Shown: positions 40,094 to 48,811 of the stretch, piece by piece
How positions within the stretch are numbered: the stretch's first letter is position 1
Layout of the letters: each line of letters starts with the position of its first letter
Origin: Candidatus Hinthialibacter antarcticus
GTDB taxonomy: Bacteria; Hinthialibacterota; Hinthialibacteria; Hinthialibacterales; Hinthialibacteraceae
Assembly: GCA_030765645.1 (NCBI GenBank)
Contig: JAVCCE010000040.1
Span: 1 to 64,000 of the forward strand
Direction of reading: 5' to 3'
Length of the DNA stretch: 64,000 nt
Notes under the pieces: generated by a model
The model's input: only the letters and a program-made list of their open reading frames with translations
What the model was told of the DNA's origin: nothing
Databases searched by the model: none
Program-made: the position numbers and the translations under genes

Positions 40094-42238
40094 TTAATAG
40101 AGTCCCCACTCGGCTACAGGAGAATCATTCGGCAGCAGTTGCATTAATGCCCAACCGGCTTCATCATTGTACGCTTCAAAGACAGTTCCCGCTTCATTTG
40201 TCGAATGGAACCCCCATTTACCCGTACGGGCGCCGCCGCCAACTTCGCTGTCATTCATCAGAATTTCAAAACCAACAATATCACGGTCTGACGGCGCCAT
40301 GACGGCTTCTTTGTTGAGTTGATATTCAACAACATACCCCGTACCGTCATCGCGAACGCGGGCGCCGTAATTCCACAGGCTGCCGTTCGATGAATTAAAG
40401 AACCCATCTCCTTCAACAGCAGCCGGAGCGCTATCGCCTCCAGGCAAGTGTCCATCTCCGGTAACGGTGCATTGAATGCCAAATGGCGTATCGCGGGGCG
40501 TTGAGCGTGACAGATTTCCGTCAAGGAAGACTTCAATGCTGTCATTCTGCCAAGCGTCTGTCTCATTTTCAAAAAACGCCAAGTTTGAATCAGTAATATC
40601 ACACGCAACATAAATGGCGTCGTTGTCATGCAAGAGATAGAAGGTTACGTTCTGCTCGTCTGCGGAGTATTCGTTGCCAGATATATGTACGCCTGGCGCG
40701 ACATTACCGTCAGCGGTGTCATGGTTAAAGTTATAAGACATGGCGCCAGCGTATTCATCAGAGCCAATCAGGCCGTCTAAAACGATATCATTTGACGTGA
40801 ATGGACATTCGACGCGGGAATCCCACAACGCGGGAGAAATGAAGAAAATCGAATCGTCGCCGCGAGTCGCGATTCCGCCGACCGTACCGGAAAATGCGAC
40901 GGATTGATTGGCGCTTTGAGGTGCGGTGATTTTGTAAGAAAAGGTTTTGGAGCCATTGGCGAGATTTACGGACCAATTGATGGCGCCGCCGACAAATGTT
41001 CCACCGTCGCTGATGTCACTGACTGTCCAACCCGCTGGCGTGTTTTCGATGATTTCATAATCTTGTGCATCGCCTTCCGCCGTGACGGTTAAATTAACAT
41101 CAAAGGATTCGCCGCCTTGGAAGGAACTTGAAGAAATTGCGCGCTCGCCCAATACAAAGGTTGTCGCGAGACCAAAGCGCAGGTTATCAATATAGACGCT
41201 GCCGGACGGAGAGGCGTCCATCTGGGTGATGAAACTCAGGCGAATCCAACCATTGGGATCGTTTAACGCGGCAAGGTGCGGGGACATATTGACATCCCAA
41301 GCAAGAGTGCGCCAATCATCTTTATTCGTTACGCCGCGAATTCCATAAGCAACATATCCACCGCTGCTGGATTCGAGCACAAATTGAAAATTATGCCAGG
41401 TTCCCGCAAAATCAGCGCTCATACGAACATCGACGGACACGTCAACGACCTTGTCCCATTGGTCAAAATCAGGCGCGGAGTTGATGGACTCAACCGGGCG
41501 TTTCCAGTTGCCGGGCATGATGGATTCCATGTAGTCGGAACCTTCCGACGGGTCGACAATGGCGTCGCCCATCATTAAGTCGACGGCGTCCACGGCGCGG
41601 ATGGTCCAGCCTTGTGGGTATCCAGTGGCAGAATCCGCCTGGTTGAAGCCGTAGACGAGTTCTTCACGGACGCCGGGAGTATTGCCGGGACGGACGCCGT
41701 AAATATCATCAATATAAAATTTCCCTGTTGCGCCATTGTCAGCGCCGGGGTTCCAAACAAAACGCAATTGGTTAAATGCTGAAAAACTTTCGGCGCTTAC
41801 ACGGTCAATCGGCAAAACAACGTGGTGCCATTCGCCTGCGGTCGCAACGGACGGAGAGCCGAGTTCGGATCCGTCTTGCGTCATCACTCGCATGGTGAAA
41901 TTGCCTGATTGATGCGGGGTGGAATCTTCCAGAAAATAAATCCAAAAGTGAAGTTCCCTCATCCCTGTCATGTCGACGGCAGTGGGGAAATTAATTGTCG
42001 TCGTAGTCCAAGCGCCTAGACTGGTGTCATATTCGCCAAATAGCGCGTTTACGCCCTCATGACGCGGGACGTCGTCAAATTCAGAGTCGTCAACCAATGA
42101 ATAGATGATCGTGCCCCCGGTGATGGTGACATCAATATCCGTCTCAAAATTATTGATATCGACCCTTTGATCTTCTGCCGCAAACGCTGCGCTTGCGGTG
42201 ATGAGTAATGCAATCATAAATCCATTCAGTTTCTTCAT
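40094..42238 (-). CDS. Secreted multidomain protein with CBM9-like C-terminal domain
   Basis: A 714-residue exported protein with a Sec signal (MKKLNGFMIALLITASAAFA). Residues 25-190 and 195-360 look like jelly-roll carbohydrate-binding domains (TMRVMTQDGSELG, GKFYIDDIYG, VYIDNLRFG). Residues about 370-470 resemble a DUF11/CARDB-like beta domain, and about 480-700 a CBM9-type fold (IVLDGLIGSDEYAGAM, IYVACDITDSNL, DSIEVFLDGN). It ends NDSPVAEWGLY, almost the same tail as the CotH protein at 57515. RBS and start are clear (GGAGG upstream). Function beyond carbohydrate or surface binding is unknown. Confidence 0.75.
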   Translation of the reverse strand: MKKLNGFMIALLITASAAFAAEDQRVDINNFETDIDVTITGGTIIYSLVDDSEFDDVPRHEGVNALFGEYDTSLGAWTTTTINFPTAVDMTGMRELHFWIYFLEDSTPHQSGNFTMRVMTQDGSELGSPSVATAGEWHHVVLPIDRVSAESFSAFNQLRFVWNPGADNGATGKFYIDDIYGVRPGNTPGVREELVYGFNQADSATGYPQGWTIRAVDAVDLMMGDAIVDPSEGSDYMESIMPGNWKRPVESINSAPDFDQWDKVVDVSVDVRMSADFAGTWHNFQFVLESSSGGYVAYGIRGVTNKDDWRTLAWDVNMSPHLAALNDPNGWIRLSFITQMDASPSGSVYIDNLRFGLATTFVLGERAISSSSFQGGESFDVNLTVTAEGDAQDYEIIENTPAGWTVSDISDGGTFVGGAINWSVNLANGSKTFSYKITAPQSANQSVAFSGTVGGIATRGDDSIFFISPALWDSRVECPFTSNDIVLDGLIGSDEYAGAMSYNFNHDTADGNVAPGVHISGNEYSADEQNVTFYLLHDNDAIYVACDITDSNLAFFENETDAWQNDSIEVFLDGNLSRSTPRDTPFGIQCTVTGDGHLPGGDSAPAAVEGDGFFNSSNGSLWNYGARVRDDGTGYVVEYQLNKEAVMAPSDRDIVGFEILMNDSEVGGGARTGKWGFHSTNEAGTVFEAYNDEAGWALMQLLPNDSPVAEWGLY

Positions 42239-42396
42239 GCTGCCTCCTCCAAGATGGTATTCCTGTGCCCTAGACGCACATAAATGTAATAATCCTTAGG
42301 AAAATATATCACGTCAAGTGATGATTTATGATAAAAAAAAACAAATCTATATTTACGGCTCCATCAACACAATTACTTTCATCCCGTAAGAAACCT

Positions 42397-42425
42397 TTGT
42401 CTGAATTAGACCGACAATGTATAGT
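42397..42425 (+). promoter_or_regulatory. Candidate sigma70-type promoter of the PqaA-family gene
   Basis: TTGTCT (42397-42402), 17 bp spacer, TATAGT (42420-42425). It lies 44 bp upstream of the chosen start codon in the 220-bp divergent region. Confidence 0.6.
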
Positions 42426-42468
42426 GTAGAATTATGCTCAGAAATCGAGCGAGGAGGATGGATTGATT

Positions 42469-43845
42469 ATGATGTCTCGAGGATCGTTTTATACTGTTGG
42501 TTGGAAGTTAAGCCTATGCGTAGGGATTCTGATGATTGGATTTTGCGTACAAGCCGCGGAGAAAGCGTCCGGCGCACTCGACGCTTACGTTGAAAAAGAA
42601 GACGGGAAATTTGCCTGGGAAATTCATGAGACCGCGAAGTTAGACGGTGTTACGGTTTATGACTTGACTCTAACCTCGCAACAATGGCGCGAGTATCTCT
42701 GGAAACATCAACTGACCTTGTTCGTTCCAGACAAAATGCTTTCCGGCAAAACCGCGTTGCTTTTTGTTACCGGCGGTTCCATCAAAAACGGCGTCGTCAA
42801 TCGCAGCTCGCTAACAGGCGGGGACGCGGAGCGATTTTCTCAACTGGCGATGGCCTGCGGAGCGCCAGCCGCTGTGTTGAAACAAACGCCCAATCAGCCA
42901 TTGTTTGGGGATATGCATGAAGACGAAATTATTTCACATACGTTTGACCAATATTTAAAGTCAAACGATCCCGAATGGCCGTTGCTCTTGCCGATGGTAA
43001 AAAGCGCCGTCAAAGCAATGGACGCATTAACGGAATTGTCGAAGAAGGAAATGAAAGAGCCAATTGAAAAATTTGTCATATCCGGCGGTTCAAAACGGGG
43101 TTGGACCACCTGGCTCACCGGCGCCTATGATAGCACCCATGAAAAACGCGTCGCCGCCATCGCCCCCATGGTGATTGACGTATTAAACATGAAACCACAG
43201 ATGGATTATCAACTCGTTGCGTGGGACGAATACAGCGTTCAAATTCAGGACTACACCGAAAAAGGCATTCAGCAAAAGATGTCGACCGATGAAGGCGCCG
43301 ATCTATTGGCCATCGTTGACCCGTATTACTACCGGGACCGATTGACCATGCCGAAATTGATCTTCATTGGCTGCAACGATCCTTACTGGCCGGTTGACGC
43401 CATCAAATTTTATTGGGACGACTTAAAGGGCGAAAAGTATATTCACTATGTCCCCAACGCTGGACACGATCTTGGCGGCGGCGAACAAGCCATCCGGGCG
43501 CTTGCGGGATTTTTTGCGGAAACCGCGCACGGCAAAAAACATCCGAAGGTCGAATGGAAACTGACCACTGGCGACGGCAAAGCAGGCTTAACGGTTTCTT
43601 CTGAAGCACCTGCTCAAGCGATTCGCGTCTGGTTCGCTACGTCAAGCGACCGCGATTTCCGCAACAACTTGTGGCAGTCGCAGAAAATGAAAGCGGATTC
43701 GTATACAACGACGATCCCGATTCCCTACCCCAAAAAAGGCTATCTGGCGGCCTATGGCGAAGTCGAATTTCAAAGCGAAGCAAGCGGCGAGTATACCAAG
43801 ACGACCCGCATGTTTGTGTTTGACGCCAACGGCTCCGTCGACTAA
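42469..43845 (+). CDS. PhoPQ-activated pathogenicity-related (PqaA-type) alpha/beta-hydrolase, secreted
   Basis: About 458 residues. An N-terminal signal (LCVGILMIGFCVQAAE) is followed by a PhoPQ_related domain: LDAYVEKEDGKFAWEIHET, nucleophile elbow FVISGGSKRGWTTWL (Ser about 205), acid and His in IFIGCNDPYW and YVPNAGHDLGGG. A C-terminal beta domain follows (about 360-458). The GAGGAGG RBS favours ATG at 42469 over the upstream TTG. The family is named from Salmonella PqaA and is widespread in environmental bacteria; its substrate is unknown. Confidence 0.88.
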   Translation: MMSRGSFYTVGWKLSLCVGILMIGFCVQAAEKASGALDAYVEKEDGKFAWEIHETAKLDGVTVYDLTLTSQQWREYLWKHQLTLFVPDKMLSGKTALLFVTGGSIKNGVVNRSSLTGGDAERFSQLAMACGAPAAVLKQTPNQPLFGDMHEDEIISHTFDQYLKSNDPEWPLLLPMVKSAVKAMDALTELSKKEMKEPIEKFVISGGSKRGWTTWLTGAYDSTHEKRVAAIAPMVIDVLNMKPQMDYQLVAWDEYSVQIQDYTEKGIQQKMSTDEGADLLAIVDPYYYRDRLTMPKLIFIGCNDPYWPVDAIKFYWDDLKGEKYIHYVPNAGHDLGGGEQAIRALAGFFAETAHGKKHPKVEWKLTTGDGKAGLTVSSEAPAQAIRVWFATSSDRDFRNNLWQSQKMKADSYTTTIPIPYPKKGYLAAYGEVEFQSEASGEYTKTTRMFVFDANGSVD

Positions 43846-43870
43846 TTGCTTCTTTCATATTCAAATAGAA

Positions 43871-43904
43871 ACGCCCCGGTAATAATTCTCCGGGGCGTTT
43901 TTTT
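43871..43904 (+). terminator. Terminator after the PqaA-family gene
   Basis: ACGCCCCGG (43871-43879) pairs with CCGGGGCGT (43890-43898), loop 10 nt, followed by a T-run to 43904. It lies 25 bp after the stop codon. A few bases further, GCACCCATGCC (about 43939) matches the end of a family A hairpin and may be a relic. Confidence 0.9.
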
Positions 43905-44014
43905 GTTTCTAATCAATACGAGAGACGTTGTATTGTAGCACCCATGCCAACATTGGCTTATTGAATTGATTGTATATGACAGATTTTCGTAGCGGAATGC
44001 TTTTGAAATGCTTT

Positions 44015-44584
44015 CTAATTCGTCACAGTTTGAAACTCTGGCGTGTTTTTATTCAGCGAGTCGAGTTCATCAAGCGAAATATATTTCATTTCACTCACTG
44101 AGCCGTACTCGTATTCGCCGTTACGGGTGATTAATGCGGCCGAACCGTCTTTACGCGTAATGAGTCCCGCTTTTTGGTTTCCCAGTTCAGTCATAAACGT
44201 CAGACTCGGGCCGTCTGCCCCAAGCCCAAAAGCGGCTTGGCGAAACCCTCGGGCGTCATACAAATGAAATCCGGGGTCGCCTTTTGCGTTTGCAATCGCC
44301 AAGCGAGGCAGTCCAGCGTCATTAAGAAAGGCCATCATGCTAATCCCGTTTTGCGTACGCATTTCCATACGGTTAACGCCGCTCGAGTCGGTGAGCACAA
44401 ACTTGTCGGCTTGCACAACTTTGCCTGGAATCACGCGCAAACCAAACGCGCTGGCAAAAAGGATCGTCGTAACAAGCGTTAAAATGGCAAATGTAACCAG
44501 AAACATTTTTCGCTGGCGTTTATTGCTCTTTTCCAACTGCACAACCCGGTCCAACAACATTGCTTCAAACATTGTATTGCTCAT
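44015..44584 (-). CDS. Membrane-anchored protein with short beta repeats, unknown function
   Basis: A 189-residue protein with a cytoplasmic coiled start (LLDRVVQLEKSNKRQRK), one TM helix (FLVTFAILTLVTTILFASAF, about 29-48) and an extracytoplasmic part. That part has four similar units around residues 60-160: FVLTDSSGVNRMEM, AFLNDAGLPRLAI, HLYDARGFRQAAFG and LITRKDGSAALIT. This suggests a small beta-solenoid or stacked hairpins. I recognise no named family. It lies alone between a terminator and the HAD gene. Confidence 0.7.
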   Translation of the reverse strand: MSNTMFEAMLLDRVVQLEKSNKRQRKMFLVTFAILTLVTTILFASAFGLRVIPGKVVQADKFVLTDSSGVNRMEMRTQNGISMMAFLNDAGLPRLAIANAKGDPGFHLYDARGFRQAAFGLGADGPSLTFMTELGNQKAGLITRKDGSAALITRNGEYEYGSVSEMKYISLDELDSLNKNTPEFQTVTN

Positions 44585-44722
44585 ACCAACTACCCTCTCG
44601 TTTTCAAAATTTGGACTCTGGGAGGGACATCACAAAAAAGAAACGACATACAGGTGATATTATCTCATACGCATTAAACTGTCCGAAGATTCAATTTTTT
44701 TTTCTTATTTTCGCTCATCTCT

Positions 44723-45511
44723 TCAAGCCGCGCTGCGTTCGCGAAGTTCTACTTCGAGCAGATCGACAACGGAGTTAATCACAATGTCAGGGCGGTAAGC
44801 GTATTTGACCAGGTCTTCTTTTTTGGTTCCGCCGCTGAGAACCAGCGCCGTGCGGTAGCCCATCAAGACGCCGCCAAGGATATCGGTTTCCATGGTATCG
44901 CCGATCATGGTGGTTTGTCCGGCGGTGAGGCCCATTTCTTTCCGCGCAGCGCGCATCATGATGGGGCTGGGTTTGCCGACGCTGAACGCTTCGAAGCCGG
45001 TAGCTTTTTCCAGCATGGCGACGATGGCGCCGCAACCGGGGCGTAGTCCATTTTGGGTTGGGCAGTTGGGGTCGATGTTAGTCGCGATCAGTTTGGAGCC
45101 TTTCATAATCATGCGCACAGCCGCTTCGATCATTTCCATGTTGAAGGTACGGCCTTCACCGACGACGACGTAGTCAGGGTCGTGGTCAACGATGGAATAG
45201 CCCACGCTGTGCAGCGCTTGCAATAGCCCGCCTTCACCGATGACGTAAGCGGTGCCATTGGGTTTTTGTTGCGCCAGAAAATGTGCGGTCGCATCCGCGC
45301 AGGTATAGATGTGCTTTTCGGTTACGTTGATTCCCATACGCTGTATTTTTGTCGCAACGTCACGCCGGGTGCGTTGGCTGTTATTGGTCAAGAATAAAAA
45401 CGGAATGTTTTGTTTGGTCAGTTCGTTTATGAACTTGTCTGAACCGGGGATCAATTCGCTGCCGCGATAGATCACGCCGTCCATGTCGATTAGATATCCG
45501 CGAGTCATCAT
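44723..45511 (-). CDS. HAD-IIA phosphatase (NagD/AraL-like)
   Basis: A 262-residue phosphatase of the HAD superfamily with a C2a cap. Motif I is LIDMDGVIYRGSEL (nucleophile and acid/base Asp), motif II LFLTNNSQRTRR, motif III Lys near VGKPSPIMM and motif IV MIGDTMETDILGG. NagD-type enzymes hydrolyse nucleotide or sugar phosphates and p-nitrophenyl phosphate. A strong GAGGAGAAAG RBS precedes the ATG. The substrate cannot be read from sequence. Confidence 0.9.
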   Translation of the reverse strand: MMTRGYLIDMDGVIYRGSELIPGSDKFINELTKQNIPFLFLTNNSQRTRRDVATKIQRMGINVTEKHIYTCADATAHFLAQQKPNGTAYVIGEGGLLQALHSVGYSIVDHDPDYVVVGEGRTFNMEMIEAAVRMIMKGSKLIATNIDPNCPTQNGLRPGCGAIVAMLEKATGFEAFSVGKPSPIMMRAARKEMGLTAGQTTMIGDTMETDILGGVLMGYRTALVLSGGTKKEDLVKYAYRPDIVINSVVDLLEVELRERSAA

Positions 45512-46083
45512 TTCTTTCTCCTCAACTTTTTTTCATTTCATCTCTTTTATTTGATTTGTACATAATGCGAGCATTGTGCCAACTTGCCGAATTCAAATCG
45601 GAACAACGATGAAAAAAGGCGGATGGTTGATCGAAAAATGGATCGACTCGTCAAGCACTTATTGAGACAAAAATCACTCGCTCGAGTTTTCTCTAATGGC
45701 TTAATTTTATGAAGTTATACTTGACTTAATCCATTAGAAATCAAATTCCAGCACTATTAAATCTCTTCGAGAACATTAAGTGAAATCCGTAGCAAATCTC
45801 ATTAAAAACTCACGTTATATTACCATTAGGTTGCAAAAAAGGCTTACATTACAGTCACAATGTTCAAAATATTATTTCACATATTAAGGATGTGTTCAGA
45901 AATTGACCACTTGCAAATAATTTAAGGGAACTCTGTTTCAAAACGGCGCACCGCCATCTCAATAATGAGAATCGAATATGAGATTTCGCGTTAAAACGCC
46001 TTTGAACTAAACATAAACGTGGTTTTTCAGTAGGATATTACTATCGGCTGTTCAATCTCAAGACAATTTAAGGAAATCGTACG
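45512..46083. other. Intergenic region, no feature recognised
   Basis: About 570 bp of AT-rich sequence between divergent genes. I found no repeat-family copy, terminator hairpin or convincing ORF. AAGGAAA precedes the methyltransferase start at 46084. Confidence 0.4.
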
Positions 46084-46725
46084 ATGAATACCATTCAATT
46101 TCGCATTGGATACTTTGTGCTTTCGTTGATTCTTTGTTTAGCCGTCGCTGCGCAAGAGAAGCACCAGTACAACCCCGAGCAGTTTGAAAAAGGTGAGCGC
46201 AGTGAATGGCAACAAGTTGACAAAGTGATCGAGGCCTTGCAACTCAAGCCAGGGATGCGCGTTGCCGACATTGGCGGCGGGTCGGGATATTTCTCGCGTC
46301 CAATTGCAAAAGCGGTCGGAGAAAAAGGCGTCGTGTATATCTGTGACCTGGCGGTCAACCTGATGGAGTTTCTTCAAGACAAAGCCAAAGAAGAAAACCT
46401 ACATAATATCGTCACGGTGTTGGCCGCGATGGACCGACCCATGCTACCGCCGAAAAGCGTTGACCTGATTTTCTTTTGCAACACCAATCATCACTTGAGC
46501 AACCGGGTGGAATACTACCAGGGGCTGCATTCTCTGCTGCGAGACGGCGGACGCATCGCGGTGGTTGATTGGAACAAGAAAGACCAGAAGGTCGGCCCGC
46601 CTGCAAGCCACAATCACGCGAGAGTAGACATGATTTCTGAAATGAAAGAGGCAGGCTTTATTGTCGCTCGAGAAGAAACATTTTTGGACTATCAATACTT
46701 TGTCTTCTTTGAACCAGCGAAGTAG
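46084..46725 (+). CDS. Exported class I SAM-dependent methyltransferase
   Basis: A 213-residue Rossmann methyltransferase. The SAM site is MRVADIGGGSGYFSRPIAKAVG (motif I, about 60-80, given here split from its neighbours), YICDLAVNLMEFL is motif post I, and LIFFCNTNHHLSNRVEYYQ follows. It is preceded by an apparent Sec signal (IGYFVLSLILCLAVAAQ) with Ala-x-Ala-like cleavage near residue 23. Periplasmic SAM methyltransferases with this fusion occur in several environmental bacteria, although SAM is not expected there, so the target is puzzling. It is about 100 bp upstream of phnW and could be cotranscribed. Confidence 0.8.
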   Translation: MNTIQFRIGYFVLSLILCLAVAAQEKHQYNPEQFEKGERSEWQQVDKVIEALQLKPGMRVADIGGGSGYFSRPIAKAVGEKGVVYICDLAVNLMEFLQDKAKEENLHNIVTVLAAMDRPMLPPKSVDLIFFCNTNHHLSNRVEYYQGLHSLLRDGGRIAVVDWNKKDQKVGPPASHNHARVDMISEMKEAGFIVAREETFLDYQYFVFFEPAK

Positions 46726-46823
46726 ACAAACAATGTTCATTAAATCCGAACAGTTGTAAGGATGGGGTTCACGCCAAGACTCGATATAATTGGTATTCTG
46801 AATTTTCTTAGGAGGCGCATTGA

Positions 46824-47957
46824 ATGCTACCCATTGATGGTTGGAAAGATAAAATTTTATTCACGCCCGGCCCGTTAACGACCAGCCGGACGGTCAAGCA
46901 AGCGATGCTGAAAGATTTAGGCTCGCGTGATTTTGCGTTTATCGAAACCGTACGTGAATTGCGCACTGAATTGCTTCGCTTAGGCCAAGTTGAAGGCAAA
47001 GGCTACGAAGCCATCCCCATGCAAGGCAGCGGGACATTCGGTTTGGAATCCGTGCTGGCGACAGGCGTCCCGCCGGACGGGAAGTTATTGGTCGTCATCA
47101 ACGGCGCCTACGGAAAGCGCATCGCCCAAATGGCGAAGACGCTCAAGATCGAAACCAGCGTTTTAGAATACCCCGAAGATCAAACACCAGTCGTTGCGGA
47201 CGTCGCGAAAGCGCTCGACGACGACCCGGCGATATCAATGGTCGAAATGGTTTCCTGCGAAACCACTACGGGAATCTTCAACCCCGTTGAAGAAATCGGG
47301 GTGGTTTGCAAAGAACGCGGCAAAGTATATTTCGTCGACGCAATGAGCAGTTTCGGCGCCGTACCATTAGATATTGCCAAAGCGAACATTGATTACCTGG
47401 TGTCATCGGCGAACAAGTGCATCGAAGGCGTGCCGGGATTTTCGTTCGTCATTGCCAAAAAAGAAACGCTGATTAAAACCGAAGGCTGGGCGCGCAGCAT
47501 GAGCTTTGACCTGCTGGCGCAATGGAAAGGCCTTGAAGCCAATGGGCAGTTTCGCTTCACGCCGCCGACCCATACCATCCTCGCGTTTCGCCAAGCATTA
47601 AGAGAACTCGAACAAGAAGGCGGCGTCGAAGGACGCGGCGCCCGTTACCGTAATAACTACGAAACCTTAGTCGCAGGAATGCGCGCGATGGGTTTTGTGG
47701 AATATCTGAAACCGGAACTGCAAGGCTATATTATTACGTCGTTCCGCTTTCCGGCGCATCCAAATTTTGATTTCAACCGCTTCTATGAATTGCTGAATGA
47801 AAAAGACCAGGTGATTTATCCCGGCAAAGTCAGCAACGCCGACTGTTTCCGCATCGGCAACATCGGGCGTATTTGCGCGGCGGACGTAAAAACGCTGCTG
47901 GCGTCGATTCAAGAAACCATGAAAGAAATGAATATAGAGTTACCCCTGAAAGGGTAA
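46824..47957 (+). CDS. phnW: 2-aminoethylphosphonate:pyruvate transaminase PhnW
   Basis: A 377-residue fold-type I PLP enzyme that converts 2-aminoethylphosphonate and pyruvate to phosphonoacetaldehyde and alanine. Hallmarks are ILFTPGPLTTSRTVKQAML at the N-terminus, MQGSGTFGLESVL, VDAMSSFGAVPLDI with the PLP-binding Asp, and Schiff-base Lys in SSANKCIEGVPGFSF (about 194). A strong AGGAGG stands 8 nt before the ATG, and a TATAAT about 40 bp upstream may be its -10. It leads a three-gene operon. Confidence 0.93.
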   Translation: MLPIDGWKDKILFTPGPLTTSRTVKQAMLKDLGSRDFAFIETVRELRTELLRLGQVEGKGYEAIPMQGSGTFGLESVLATGVPPDGKLLVVINGAYGKRIAQMAKTLKIETSVLEYPEDQTPVVADVAKALDDDPAISMVEMVSCETTTGIFNPVEEIGVVCKERGKVYFVDAMSSFGAVPLDIAKANIDYLVSSANKCIEGVPGFSFVIAKKETLIKTEGWARSMSFDLLAQWKGLEANGQFRFTPPTHTILAFRQALRELEQEGGVEGRGARYRNNYETLVAGMRAMGFVEYLKPELQGYIITSFRFPAHPNFDFNRFYELLNEKDQVIYPGKVSNADCFRIGNIGRICAADVKTLLASIQETMKEMNIELPLKG

Positions 47958-47976
47958 CCCCACAGGAGAGATTGTA

Positions 47977-48807
47977 ATGGATTTGGTTTTTCGCCGTTCG
48001 TATGTCGGGCCGCTGAAAGCGGCAATCTTTGATTGGGCCGGGACCACGGTCGACTATGGTTGTTTTGCTCCGGCGGTCGTGTTTCAGGAAGTCTACAAAA
48101 AACACGGCGTTGATATTTCAATGGCGCAGGCGCGCGAACCGATGGGCGCCGCTAAACGCTTGCACATCAAAATGATTTCACAAATGGAAACCATCGCCGC
48201 CGCCTGGCAGGCCGCGCATGGTTCGCCCTGCAGCGAAGCGGACATTGATGTGATGTACCAGGAATTCATTCCCATGCAGCTCAAGTGCATTCTTGACTAT
48301 AACGACCTCATCCCCGGGACGAACGAGTGCATGCACCTGTTGCGCAATCGCGGCATGAAGATTGGCGCAACCACTGGATACAACGGCGCCATGATGAAAG
48401 CCGTCGCCGATGACGCCAAACTGCGCGGCTATGAGCCTGACTTGTCGGTCTGCGCGGATGACGTCCCTGCAGGGCGCCCCTCGCCTTGGATGGCGATCAA
48501 AGCGGCGATGGAATTAGAGGTCTATCCGTTCGAAGCCATCGTCAAAGTGGGCGACACCGTGCCCGACATCGACGAAGGCGTCAACGGCGGCATGTGGTCG
48601 GTCGGCGTGGTCACCAGCGGAAACGAAATCGGCATGACCCCGCAAGAAATCCGCATGGCGGACCCATGCGCGTTCAAAGCCAAACACGCCAAAGCCTCGC
48701 TGAAACTGGCGCAAGCAGGCGCTCATTATGTAATCGACAGCATCGCCGACCTGATGCCCGTCATCGACGACATTAACGCCCGACTCGCCCGTGGAGAAAA
48801 ACCTTAA
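47977..48807 (+). CDS. phnX: Phosphonoacetaldehyde hydrolase (phosphonatase) PhnX
   Basis: A 276-residue HAD enzyme splitting phosphonoacetaldehyde into acetaldehyde and phosphate. The nucleophile motif is AIFDWAGTTVDYG. The cap-domain Lys forming the Schiff base lies in EPMGAAKRLHIKMI, which is specific to phosphonatase. HAD motif II is IGATTGYNG and the Mg site VKVGDTVPDIDEG. Length fits the family. It starts 19 bp after phnW with GGAGAG upstream and overlaps the next gene. Confidence 0.95.
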   Translation: MDLVFRRSYVGPLKAAIFDWAGTTVDYGCFAPAVVFQEVYKKHGVDISMAQAREPMGAAKRLHIKMISQMETIAAAWQAAHGSPCSEADIDVMYQEFIPMQLKCILDYNDLIPGTNECMHLLRNRGMKIGATTGYNGAMMKAVADDAKLRGYEPDLSVCADDVPAGRPSPWMAIKAAMELEVYPFEAIVKVGDTVPDIDEGVNGGMWSVGVVTSGNEIGMTPQEIRMADPCAFKAKHAKASLKLAQAGAHYVIDSIADLMPVIDDINARLARGEKP

Positions 48808-48811
48808 TCAA

